This document shows positions 1 to 6,423 of a stretch of DNA of 9,377 bases, in pieces (position 1 is the first letter of the stretch; the number at the start of each line of letters is the position of its first letter). Under the pieces are notes generated by a model, which did no database searches, had not been told where the DNA came from, and saw only the letters and a program-made list of their open reading frames with translations. This stretch comes from Calditrichota bacterium (lineage in GTDB: Bacteria > Calditrichota > Calditrichia > RBG-13-44-9). The translations under genes were made by a program, and so were the position numbers. Where the stretch lies: the NCBI GenBank assembly GCA_016934605.1, contig JAFGSO010000166.1, forward strand, positions 1 through 9,377, given 5' to 3'.

Positions 1-38
1 GCCAGGGATTCTTCGTCTTCAACAATTAGAATTCTCAT
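1..38 (-). CDS. Response regulator, N-terminal fragment cut by the window edge
   Basis: Read on the minus strand from an ATG at 36-38, the first codons give MRILIVEDEESL and continue off the window. This is the classic opening of a CheY-like receiver domain: a short hydrophobic beta strand followed by the acidic D/E cluster that helps bind Mg2+ at the phosphorylation site. The family acts in the cytoplasm and is phosphorylated on a later aspartate by a sensor kinase. Many proteins with this opening are OmpR/PhoB-type transcription factors, but the output domain is not visible. No clear Shine-Dalgarno site precedes the ATG. The gene lies downstream of the HtrA protease on the same strand, 114 bases away. 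The receiver assignment is fairly safe even from 12 residues, but the subfamily is open. Confidence 0.75.
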   Translation of the reverse strand, partial: MRILIVEDEESL

Positions 39-103
39 GGTATTCGAAAATAATATAATTAGTCAATTCAGAGGAAAGCACTTAATTTCAGAGATTGGGA
101 AAC

Positions 104-139
104 GGAGGCACTCTTTTTCAGGTTGCTTTGAGCGCCTCC
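104..139 (-). terminator. Strong hairpin between htrA and the response regulator
   Basis: The arms at 104-113 (GGAGGCACTC) and 130-139 (GAGCGCCTCC) pair over ten positions, nine Watson-Crick plus one G-T/A-C position that becomes a G-U wobble on the minus-strand transcript. The loop is 16 bases. The hairpin starts 14 bases after the htrA stop codon. Only a short GTTTCCC follows on the minus strand, so it is not a classic poly-U terminator. It may be a weak or Rho-assisted terminator, or a 3'-end stabiliser or processing site that sets different levels for the two genes. Confidence 0.5.
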
Positions 140-152
140 ATTCACCTCAGAA

Positions 153-1679
153 TCATTTACCCGGCTTGGTGAAAGCTATGAACAGATTTCCTTCTCCGCG
201 CTGGATGTAGAAGAGAAGGTTACCGCCTTCCTTGACATCATCCATCATATCATCGAATTCTTCAACTGATTTCACATCCTTGCGATTCAGTTTCAGAATG
301 ACGTCTCCAGGCCGAAAACCAGCCTGTGAAGCCAGGCTTCCGGGATCCACCGCTGTTACCACAACACCCCTTTGATCTTCCTTCAGATTATATTTCTGAG
401 CTACTCCCGGGGTGATATTGGACAGTTGTAAACCGACCTTTTCATAAGTACTTTCACTCCGTCGCTGTGCCAGTGGCAGATTCCCCGACTCCAGTTCCCC
501 CAGCGTTGCTGTTATTTTTCGTTCTTTCCCGTCGCGTATCACGGTAAGGGTCACTTCTTTGCCGGGTGAAGTGGAAGCGATTCTGGTAGCCAGTTCGGTG
601 GTATTGTTTACTGCATCTCCGTTGACTTTGATAATGACATCCTCGGTCTTCAGACCTGCTTTTTCCGCCGGAGTACCCTCCTGAACCTGAGTAATCAAGA
701 CCCCTTTGGTAGTTTTCAGTCCAAGCGCCTTGCCGATTTCAGGATCAATATCCTGAATTGTTACGCCCAGCCATCCACGGACTACTCTACCTTTTTCCAG
801 AATATCGGTCATCACTTTCTGTACCAGATTTACCGGAATGGCAAAACCGATTCCCATATTACCGCCTGTTCGGGTCGCAATGGCAGCATTTATGCCAATC
901 AGTTCTCCTCTCAGGTTAACCAGAGCACCTCCCGAGTTTCCGGGATTAATCGCCGCATCAGTCTGAATGTAGTCTTCGTATGTGGTCAATCCAACACCGC
1001 TTCTCCCTCTGGCACTGATAATACCCGCCGTCACCGTATGCTGCAACTGCGGATTCAACGGTGAACCGATAGCCAGTACCCATTCGCCAACCCGACTCCT
1101 GTCCGAATCCCCCAGTTTGATCGGCTGAAGATCGTTGGCATCAATGGTTAGAACCGCCAGATCAGTCAGGGAGTCCGTCCCCTCCACCCGAGCTTCGAAT
1201 TCGCGGCCATCCAGCAGGCTGACATTGATTTTATCCACCCCGCGTATAACATGATTGTTGGTAACGAGGATTCCATCCTTTCTCATAATAACTCCAGATC
1301 CCAGTCCCCGCTGGGTATATTCCCGATTTCCCTCCGGTTGCTGAAAAAATCTTTTGAAAAATTCCTCCCCGAAAAATTCTTCAAAAGGTGAGATTGGGAG
1401 ACGCTGCCTTAATGACACAGTAGTTTCGGTAAAAATTGTAACGACCGAGGGATTTGTTTTATCGGCCACCGACGCAAAAACATTACTCAGTTGTTCTGCT
1501 ACTGCAATATCTTCCGGATTCACCTGGCTTGTTTTTTGAGCCTGTTCCTGCTGAGCAGGTGCAGATTGATTGGCCGGAGACTGGCTTGTCCATTCCAAAC
1601 CTGCCCCAATCATTAATCCGATTATGATCCCGGACAGCACAAAAATCCATATTCGCTGACCAACCGATTTACTACTCAT
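153..1679 (-). CDS. htrA: HtrA/DegQ-type periplasmic serine protease with two PDZ domains
   Basis: This is a 508-residue envelope protease and chaperone that degrades misfolded exported proteins. Residues about 9-29 form a hydrophobic N-terminal signal or membrane anchor, followed by a Gln/Ala/Ser-rich linker (about 31-52). The trypsin-like domain covers about 60-295 and shows the full triad: His143 in TNNHVI, Asp173 in TDLAVL and Ser249 in GNSGGAL. Between about 95 and 122 is a Phe-rich LA-type regulatory loop. PDZ1 spans about 300-395 (RGWLGV start) and PDZ2 about 412-505. Two PDZ domains indicate DegP/DegQ/MucD rather than the one-PDZ DegS. The mature part has no cysteine. The start is supported by GGAGGA (1687-1692 on the complement) seven bases upstream. 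The signal may be uncleaved, leaving the enzyme tethered to the inner membrane. The next gene in the same direction is a response regulator, so a stress-response role is plausible but inferred. Confidence 0.96.
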   Translation of the reverse strand: MSSKSVGQRIWIFVLSGIIIGLMIGAGLEWTSQSPANQSAPAQQEQAQKTSQVNPEDIAVAEQLSNVFASVADKTNPSVVTIFTETTVSLRQRLPISPFEEFFGEEFFKRFFQQPEGNREYTQRGLGSGVIMRKDGILVTNNHVIRGVDKINVSLLDGREFEARVEGTDSLTDLAVLTIDANDLQPIKLGDSDRSRVGEWVLAIGSPLNPQLQHTVTAGIISARGRSGVGLTTYEDYIQTDAAINPGNSGGALVNLRGELIGINAAIATRTGGNMGIGFAIPVNLVQKVMTDILEKGRVVRGWLGVTIQDIDPEIGKALGLKTTKGVLITQVQEGTPAEKAGLKTEDVIIKVNGDAVNNTTELATRIASTSPGKEVTLTVIRDGKERKITATLGELESGNLPLAQRRSESTYEKVGLQLSNITPGVAQKYNLKEDQRGVVVTAVDPGSLASQAGFRPGDVILKLNRKDVKSVEEFDDMMDDVKEGGNLLFYIQRGEGNLFIAFTKPGK

Positions 1680-1945
1680 AGAATTTTCCTCCGATTATAA
1701 GTTTGTTATATTTTTTTCTGTCCAATTCTCTTTATCTTCTGTTCTAAACATGAAATCTGAAATTTTTACTATTAAAATAATTTTACAGTTTCAATATGAA
1801 GAATTTATGAAGGAAACACGCTTAAAACTTTAGGGAAAAGGGAAAACTAAGGAGGGTGGATAAAGGATGAAAGATTAAGGATTAAGACTAACGTCCACTG
1901 ATTTCACTGAATATCACGAATTTTACTTAAACTGGAAAATTCATA

Positions 1946-1969
1946 ACCATCAAGACACGAAGGAACAAA
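1946..1969 (+). repeat. Degenerate dispersed repeat, inverted partner at 2335-2358
   Basis: This 24-base stretch matches the reverse complement of 2335-2358 at about 17 of 24 positions by hand, including the shared core CACGAAG and the start ACCA. The two copies face each other across about 365 bases. The core resembles decayed CACCAAGACACGAAG-like intergenic repeats that I recall from environmental bacterial genomes, but that comparison is from memory. Given its degeneracy it looks like a relic rather than an active element. Confidence 0.45.
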
Positions 1970-1991
1970 AATATAATAATAAATGAGTTAA

Positions 1992-2065
1992 CCTGAATAA
2001 TTCATGAACCCCACGATAACAGGATACAAGATCAGATGCATTAATGGCTTAACGAGTTTTTCATG
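1992..2065 (+). repeat. Dispersed repeat, copy A (partner at 9238-9311)
   Basis: This segment aligns without gaps to 9238-9311. The first 17 bases (CCTGAATAATTCATGAA) are identical and about 57 of 74 positions agree overall by hand count. The opening contains the small palindromes GAATAATTC and TTCATGAA. Similarity fades after about 2065-2090. Two copies in two intergenic regions of a 9.4-kb window suggest a repeat family common in this genome, perhaps the eroded end of an insertion sequence or a non-autonomous derivative. No transposase fragment is visible beside this copy. Confidence 0.75.
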
Positions 2066-2162
2066 TGAGAAAACTTTACCTGATCTGGTCACATCTCGTC
2101 TATAGAATGCATTATTGTATATATCCGCTTTGTTTTTTTTAAAATGAGTCTTTCTCCGTGTC

Positions 2163-2215
2163 CTCTGTGTGCTCAGTGTCACCTGAAATAGCCACAGAGG
2201 GCTCAGTGCACAGAG
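2163..2215. repeat. Imperfect hairpin with internal direct repeat
   Basis: The outer arms CTCTGTG (2163-2169) and CACAGAG (2209-2215) are exact inverted repeats. Inside them GCTCAGTG occurs twice in direct orientation (2171-2178 and 2201-2208), and CCACAGAG recurs at 2192-2199. The structure is compact and AT-poor relative to its surroundings. It looks like an intergenic repeat unit of the CTCTGTG type. It lacks a following T-run in either direction, so it is not a good intrinsic terminator. Confidence 0.55.
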
Positions 2216-2249
2216 ATAAAGACCATTGTATTGTCTAATGATGTTAAAG

Positions 2250-2271
2250 TTTGTGAATTAACCAGGTTAAA
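2250..2271 (+). repeat. 22-base direct repeat, copy 1 (partner 2363-2384)
   Basis: This 22-base stretch agrees with 2363-2384 at 19 of 22 positions, both beginning TTTGTG and ending GTTAAA, at a spacing of 113 bases. It suggests an old duplication, or two members of a short repeat family, inside the repeat-rich intergenic region. Confidence 0.55.
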
Positions 2272-2334
2272 AAGAATTTGTGATTTGAAATATCTCTTTT
2301 CCGGGGTTATTTTTTACCAGCTTTACTCTAATTC

Positions 2335-2358
2335 TTAGGGTCTTCGTGCCGTGGTGGT
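2335..2358 (-). repeat. Degenerate dispersed repeat, inverted partner of 1946-1969
   Basis: On the minus strand this reads ACCACC...CACGAAG and aligns with the plus-strand copy at 1946-1969 at about 17 of 24 positions. It lies directly between the two members of the 22-base direct repeat (2250-2271 and 2363-2384), so several repeat families are interleaved here. Confidence 0.45.
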
Positions 2359-2362
2359 AGAA

Positions 2363-2384
2363 TTTGTGGATTAAGCAAGTTAAA
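2363..2384 (+). repeat. 22-base direct repeat, copy 2 (partner 2250-2271)
   Basis: This is the second member of the direct-repeat pair, with three mismatches to copy 1. It starts five bases after the inverted CACGAAG-type repeat ends. Confidence 0.55.
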
Positions 2385-2420
2385 TTGTCTTGTGGAAATT
2401 TAAATAAATACTTGTGTAGT

Positions 2421-2450
2421 CTGAATCCTGATTCCTGTAACCTGAATCCT
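2421..2450 (+). repeat. Short CTGAATCCT direct repeats
   Basis: CTGAATCCT occurs exactly at 2421-2429 and 2442-2450, with a diverged unit (CTGATTCCT, 2428-2436) between and overlapping the first. This small degenerate tandem array immediately precedes the GC-rich palindromic island. Confidence 0.5.
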
Positions 2451-2461
2451 CCATTAATCAC

Positions 2462-2554
2462 CGCCGGGAGGGCCAGTCTGGCAGATCCATCCCGACAGGC
2501 GGGTCCGTCAGCCTATAGGCAAATCCGCCATCCGGCGCGACCTGCCGACAGACT
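2462..2554. repeat. GC-rich nested palindromic island
   Basis: This block is clearly richer in G and C than the AT-rich DNA around it and can fold as nested stems. The apex GCCTATAGGC (2511-2520) is a perfect 10-base palindrome. It is enclosed by GGCGGGT (2498-2504) pairing with ATCCGCC (2523-2529). An outer stem joins GTCTG-GCAG (2476-2484) to CTGC-CGA-CAGAC (2542-2553). The composition jump plus the nested symmetry points to a mobile or dispersed palindromic repeat (REP/MITE-like) inserted upstream of the gene at 2644, rather than native promoter DNA. Open frames through it are on both strands, as expected for a palindrome. There is no T-run beside it to make it a terminator. Confidence 0.65.
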
Positions 2555-2596
2555 TCATCCTTCATCTTATTCCCCCCTCCCGATGTGATTTGGAAA

Positions 2597-2625
2597 TTAC
2601 AAAACTTCATTCGTATTTTTAAAAT
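2597..2625 (+). promoter_or_regulatory. Possible weak promoter for the gene at 2644
   Basis: TTACAA (2597-2602) and TAAAAT (2620-2625) are separated by 17 bases in an AT-rich stretch 18 bases before the ATG at 2644. The -10 matches the sigma-70 consensus at five of six positions, while the -35 is poor. TTGGAA (2590-2595) with TATTTT (2614-2619) at 18-base spacing is an equally weak alternative. A promoter is expected here because the upstream gene is divergent, but the exact site is uncertain. Confidence 0.3.
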
Positions 2626-2643
2626 AAATTCAGCGGAACTGCT

Positions 2644-3711
2644 ATGCAAAAACACTTTAACATTTTTATCCGGAATTCAGATGCCGGTCTTTATCTGGAA
2701 TATTTCCTTATCTCTGCGGTCGCATCAATCCTCTTTATACGCCTGTTTCTCGCTCTGACAGGTTATCCGCAAATTGGGGGAGATACTCTTCATATTGCGC
2801 ATATGTTGTGGGGTGGATTGTTGATGCTGGTTTCAATATACTTCCTGTTGGCCTTCCTGGGGCGCAGAATTGAAAGAATCGGAGCCGTTATTGGCGGAAT
2901 CGGTTTCGGTACATTTATCGATGAGGTCGGGAAGTTCATTACACAGGACAATAATTATTTTTACCAGCCAGTCATCGCCCTTATTTATGTGTTCTTTATT
3001 CTGATTGTGATGGGCGTTCGAACAGTCCATGTTGGTAAGAAATTCAGGGAACAGGAATTTCTGATGAATGCACTGCGGGAACTGGAAGAAATCGCCAGAA
3101 ACGACCTGGATATACATGAGCGGAACAAGGCATATTATTTACTGGAACGAAGCAATCGAACCGATCAATTTACCCGGTATCTTAAAATGGCTCTGGATGA
3201 ATCCGCCCTGGTCGCACCCCGGTCCCCCGGAGTTTATACCCGGTTTAAAGATACGGCTCAAAAATACTATCAGAAAATTGTCGATCTGCCTGTTTTCTCA
3301 GTATTTATCATTTTCTTTTTCATATTTCAGCTTGTCATCAACATTTCCTATATAGTAATATTCATTTTTTTCTGGGGTTTGGGCTGGGAACAAATAACTA
3401 ACTTGACGTTCTTCCAGAGATTTTTCATCAGGTTACAGGAATTGTCATTTATCGGGTGGGCAGAACTCATATCATCATTTATATCAGGCATCTTCATTCT
3501 TGCCGGTATATGGTTGCTTCCCAAATCCAAACTCGGTTCATACAGGATGTTCGAAAGATCTATTCTCATTACCATTTATCTGACTCAGGTTTTCCGTTTT
3601 TATCAGAATGAACTCGGTGCACTGGCTGGCCTGGTATATAATCTTCTTCTTTTTATCGGCTTACGATTTTTAATAAACCGTGAGACTCAGAGACTGCACC
3701 ATTCCGGTTAA
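2644..3711 (+). CDS. Multi-spanning membrane protein of unknown function
   Basis: I do not recognise a named family for this 355-residue protein. Hydrophobic segments are visible at about 18-40, 50-72, 78-96, 108-128, 215-244, 266-292, 305-320 and 325-344, so it is an inner-membrane protein with roughly seven or eight spans. A cytoplasmic-looking charged stretch (about 130-212, rich in Arg, Lys, Glu and Asp) divides the first four spans from the rest. Conserved-looking features are HIAHMLWGG (50-58) and GFGTFIDEVGKF (87-98), the latter with acidic and basic residues placed within or at the edge of a span. The start at 2644 lacks a good Shine-Dalgarno site (AGCGGA nearby is weak). It is probably the first gene of a rightward unit, with glgP starting 68 bases after its stop. 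Transport or sensing is possible, but nothing in the sequence decides it. Confidence 0.8.
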   Translation: MQKHFNIFIRNSDAGLYLEYFLISAVASILFIRLFLALTGYPQIGGDTLHIAHMLWGGLLMLVSIYFLLAFLGRRIERIGAVIGGIGFGTFIDEVGKFITQDNNYFYQPVIALIYVFFILIVMGVRTVHVGKKFREQEFLMNALRELEEIARNDLDIHERNKAYYLLERSNRTDQFTRYLKMALDESALVAPRSPGVYTRFKDTAQKYYQKIVDLPVFSVFIIFFFIFQLVINISYIVIFIFFWGLGWEQITNLTFFQRFFIRLQELSFIGWAELISSFISGIFILAGIWLLPKSKLGSYRMFERSILITIYLTQVFRFYQNELGALAGLVYNLLLFIGLRFLINRETQRLHHSG

Positions 3712-3779
3712 TATCGTCATTCGTTTTTTTAACTCATGTATGAAAACGGTCGATGGTGGATTAAATTATTGGATCAAAA

Positions 3780-6341
3780 ATGGAAAGGATACCTGAAGTG
3801 AAATCCGACAAACATAAAACCGAATCCCGTCTCAGTCTGGCTGAACGGGGCTTGTCTCCGTCCACCAACGAATTCCAGGGTCTGGATGTTAATTCTCTCC
3901 AACAATCGTTTGTCAATCATCTGGAATTTTCGCTGGCCAAAGATGAATACTCGGCCACAATAAGAGATATTTTCAAAAGCTTGAGTCTTACTGTACGGGA
4001 TAGGCTTATAGAAAGATGGATTGAGACTCAGCAGACCTATTACCGCCGGGGAACCAAACGCGTCTATTATCTGTCGATGGAATACCTGATGGGAAGGTTA
4101 CTGGGAAACGCTCTCATCAATTTGGATTTATATGATAACGTAAAAAAAGCGATGAAAGAACTGGGTTACGATCTGGGTGATCTCGAAGAGATGGAATCAG
4201 ACGCTGCACTTGGCAATGGGGGTCTGGGCCGCCTGGCGGCTTGTTTCATGGATTCAATGGCCACTCTTGAACTACCGGCGTACGGATATGGCATCCGTTA
4301 CGAATTTGGTATTTTTTATCAGAAAATCTATAATGGGTATCAGGTAGAATCGCCGGATCACTGGCTCCGGTATGGAAATCCCTGGGAAATTGAACGGCCA
4401 GAATATATCTATATTATAAAATTTAACGGACATGTTCAGGAAAGTCGCAATGACAGGGGACTTCCCAAATTTGACTGGGTAAATACCGACAATGTGATTG
4501 CCATGGCGTATGATACACCGATACCCGGATATAAAAATAATTCAGTCAACAATTTACGCTTATGGTCAGCCAAACCGTCACGTGAATTTGATCTGGAATT
4601 TTTTAATACCGGAGACTACGGCCGGGCCGTTCAGGATAAAATCCAATCAGAAACAATTTCAAAAGTTCTCTATCCCCGAGATGATTTTTTTGCAGGGAGG
4701 GAATTACGCTTAAAGCAGGAATACTTTCTGGTGTCGGCTTCACTGCAGGATATTGTTCGCCGTTATAAGAAAACTCATCCCGGAAACTTCAGTCTATTCC
4801 CGCAAAAAGTTGCAATTCAGTTAAACGATACTCATCCTGCATTATGCATTCCTGAACTGATGCATATTCTGATCGATCAGGAAGGACTGGAATGGGATGA
4901 GGCGTGGGACATCACGGTAAACACCTTCGGATACACAAATCATACGGTAATGCCGGAGGCAATGGAAACCTGGCGCGTTTCCCTGCTGCACAAACTTCTT
5001 CCCAGACATCTCCAGATCATTTTTGAAATCAACCATCGCTGGCTCAAAAAGGTCGAATCCATTTATACCGGTGACCTGGAAAAACTGAAGTCTCTCTCGT
5101 TGATTGAAGAAGGTGAGGAGAAAAAAGTACGAATGGCCCATCTGGCAATAGTGGGAAGTCATTCGGTTAATGGAGTGGCAGAATTACATACCAATATCCT
5201 CAAGAACCGGGTTTTTCATGAATTTTACAAAATATGGCCAAAAAAAATAAACTGTAAAACAAATGGAATTACCCAGCGGCGATGGTTGAAATTCAGCAAC
5301 CCGGCATTATCACAGCTGATTACTGAATACATCGGGGATGAGTGGATTACCGATTTATATGAACTGAAAAAGCTGGAAAAATTTATTGGTGATGAAAAAT
5401 TTGAACAGCAGTGGCGGGAAGTTAAAAAACATAACAAGAAGAGACTGGCCGGTTGTGTAAAACAAGATTACCAAACCGAGATAGATTTGAATTCACTTTT
5501 CGATGTGCAGGTAAAACGGATCCATGAATATAAAAGACAATTATTAAATGCACTTCATGTAATCACATTATATAACCGCCTGAAATCCGATCCGGCTGCA
5601 GATATTCTGCCTAGGACGGTTATGTTAGGCGGTAAGGCTGCACCTGCATATTACACGGCAAAACTGATTATAAAGCTCATCAATTCGCTATCCGACATCA
5701 TCAATAAAGATCCGGAAGTTAACTCCAGGCTGAAGGTGGTTTTTCTGACAAATTACTCGGTTTCCAATGCCCAGCTTATTATCCCTGCCGCCGATCTTTC
5801 TGAACAGATTTCAACCGCCGGCATGGAAGCCTCTGGTACCGGAAACATGAAATTTGCACTTAACGGGGCGTTAACCATAGGTACACTTGACGGGGCCAAT
5901 ATTGAAATTCACCAAGAAGTAGGAGAGGAAAATATTTTTGTTTTTGGACTCACAGATAGGCAAATTCAAAAAATGAGAGAAAACGGGTACGATCCCCGAC
6001 ATCATCTCAACAGAAATGACGAGTTGAGACAGGCAATTGATATGATATCCCATGGGTATTTTTCTCCGGACCAGCCAGACCTTTTTATGCCGCTGGTGGA
6101 TTCCCTGATAAGAGCAGGAGATCCCTATATGGTCCTTGCCGATTTCGAGGCATATATAAAATGCCAGGAAAAAGTCGAAAAAACCTATCGGGATCAGTCA
6201 GAGTGGACCCGCATGTCCATTATGAATGTTGCCAACATGGGAAAATTTTCTAGCGATAGAACTATCCGGGAATATGCTGAAGAAATCTGGAAAGTAAAGC
6301 CAGTCCATATCCAGCTGAATAAAAGCAGTAAAAAAGGATAA
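3780..6341 (+). CDS. glgP: Glycogen (alpha-glucan) phosphorylase, GT35 family
   Basis: This cytoplasmic enzyme uses pyridoxal phosphate to release glucose-1-phosphate from storage or malto-glucans. At 853 residues it is full length, close to the roughly 800-850 of the family, with no frameshift. Signature blocks are intact: DAALGNGGLGRLAACFMDSM (141-160), LYPRDDFFAGRELRLKQEYF (297-316), QLNDTHP with Asp350, TNHTVMPEA with His388, QVKRIHEYKRQLLN with Arg580 and Lys585, and EASGTGNMKFALNGALTIGT (683-702), where Lys691 should carry the cofactor and Glu683 lies at the active site. The pattern follows the long animal/enterobacterial-type phosphorylases rather than the divergent short bacterial type. 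The ATG at 3780 has only a weak GGAT upstream. A GTG at 3798 has AAAGGAT about nine bases before it and could be the real start, removing six residues. No other glycogen gene is in view. Confidence 0.97.
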   Translation: MERIPEVKSDKHKTESRLSLAERGLSPSTNEFQGLDVNSLQQSFVNHLEFSLAKDEYSATIRDIFKSLSLTVRDRLIERWIETQQTYYRRGTKRVYYLSMEYLMGRLLGNALINLDLYDNVKKAMKELGYDLGDLEEMESDAALGNGGLGRLAACFMDSMATLELPAYGYGIRYEFGIFYQKIYNGYQVESPDHWLRYGNPWEIERPEYIYIIKFNGHVQESRNDRGLPKFDWVNTDNVIAMAYDTPIPGYKNNSVNNLRLWSAKPSREFDLEFFNTGDYGRAVQDKIQSETISKVLYPRDDFFAGRELRLKQEYFLVSASLQDIVRRYKKTHPGNFSLFPQKVAIQLNDTHPALCIPELMHILIDQEGLEWDEAWDITVNTFGYTNHTVMPEAMETWRVSLLHKLLPRHLQIIFEINHRWLKKVESIYTGDLEKLKSLSLIEEGEEKKVRMAHLAIVGSHSVNGVAELHTNILKNRVFHEFYKIWPKKINCKTNGITQRRWLKFSNPALSQLITEYIGDEWITDLYELKKLEKFIGDEKFEQQWREVKKHNKKRLAGCVKQDYQTEIDLNSLFDVQVKRIHEYKRQLLNALHVITLYNRLKSDPAADILPRTVMLGGKAAPAYYTAKLIIKLINSLSDIINKDPEVNSRLKVVFLTNYSVSNAQLIIPAADLSEQISTAGMEASGTGNMKFALNGALTIGTLDGANIEIHQEVGEENIFVFGLTDRQIQKMRENGYDPRHHLNRNDELRQAIDMISHGYFSPDQPDLFMPLVDSLIRAGDPYMVLADFEAYIKCQEKVEKTYRDQSEWTRMSIMNVANMGKFSSDRTIREYAEEIWKVKPVHIQLNKSSKKG

Positions 6342-6353
6342 GTCTTAATAAAG

Positions 6354-6399
6354 GTTTACAAGAAAAGATCGTTTGCTTGGATCTACTGTGCTGGTAAAC
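6354..6399 (+). other. Possible stem-loop in the glgP-yihY gap
   Basis: GTTTAC (6354-6359) is complementary to GTAAAC (6394-6399), and inside them AGATC (6366-6370) pairs with GATCT (6380-6384) around a nine-base loop. The stems are short and AT-rich. The in-frame TTG at 6373 falls in the inner loop, one reason not to accept it as the yihY start. The hairpin could modulate expression between the two genes, but it may be chance. Confidence 0.25.
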
Positions 6400-6423
6400 T
6401 ATATTTCTTTATCAGATGAAATC

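Larger units (their letters stand above)
1680..2643. other. Long intergenic region rich in decayed repeats, no supported gene
   Basis: This stretch of about 960 bp separates the leftward htrA from the rightward membrane-protein gene, so both genes should have their promoters here. Open frames inside it are at most 74 codons, lack ribosome binding sites, show no recognisable domain, and run through palindromic or repetitive DNA. I treat them as chance. What it does hold is listed separately: a repeat shared with the right end of the window (1992-2065), an inverted pair (1946-1969 with 2335-2358), a direct-repeat and hairpin element (2163-2215), a 22-base direct repeat (2250-2271 and 2363-2384), short CTGAATCCT repeats (2421-2450) and a GC-rich palindromic island (2462-2554). 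Around 1855-1890 there is a purine-rich simple-sequence run. Confidence 0.75.

Noticed and set aside
1694..1699. Perfect TATAAT on the minus strand just upstream of htrA
   Set aside because: It lies directly beside the Shine-Dalgarno site, so transcription would start within or right at that site. The nearest -35-like TTGGAC is about 20 bases away, too far for a standard promoter.
1988..2182. Minus-strand 64-codon frame
   Set aside because: It runs through the 74-base dispersed repeat, is compositionally odd and has no domain or ribosome site. It is more likely chance than a transposase remnant.
2364..2655. Overlapping short open frames on both strands across the GC-rich island (2364-2588 plus, 2458-2655 minus)
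   Set aside because: They exist because the palindromic GC-rich block has few stop codons on either strand. Neither has a ribosome site or a recognisable protein pattern.
3712..3779. Terminator or promoter between the 2644 gene and glgP, suggested by a seven-T run at 3724-3730
   Set aside because: No stable stem precedes the T-run and no convincing -35/-10 pair is present, so the genes are treated as probably cotranscribed.
4842..5162. Antisense 106-codon frame within glgP, and other frames inside the large genes
   Set aside because: They are shadows of conserved coding sequence on the opposite strand or in other frames, without independent support.
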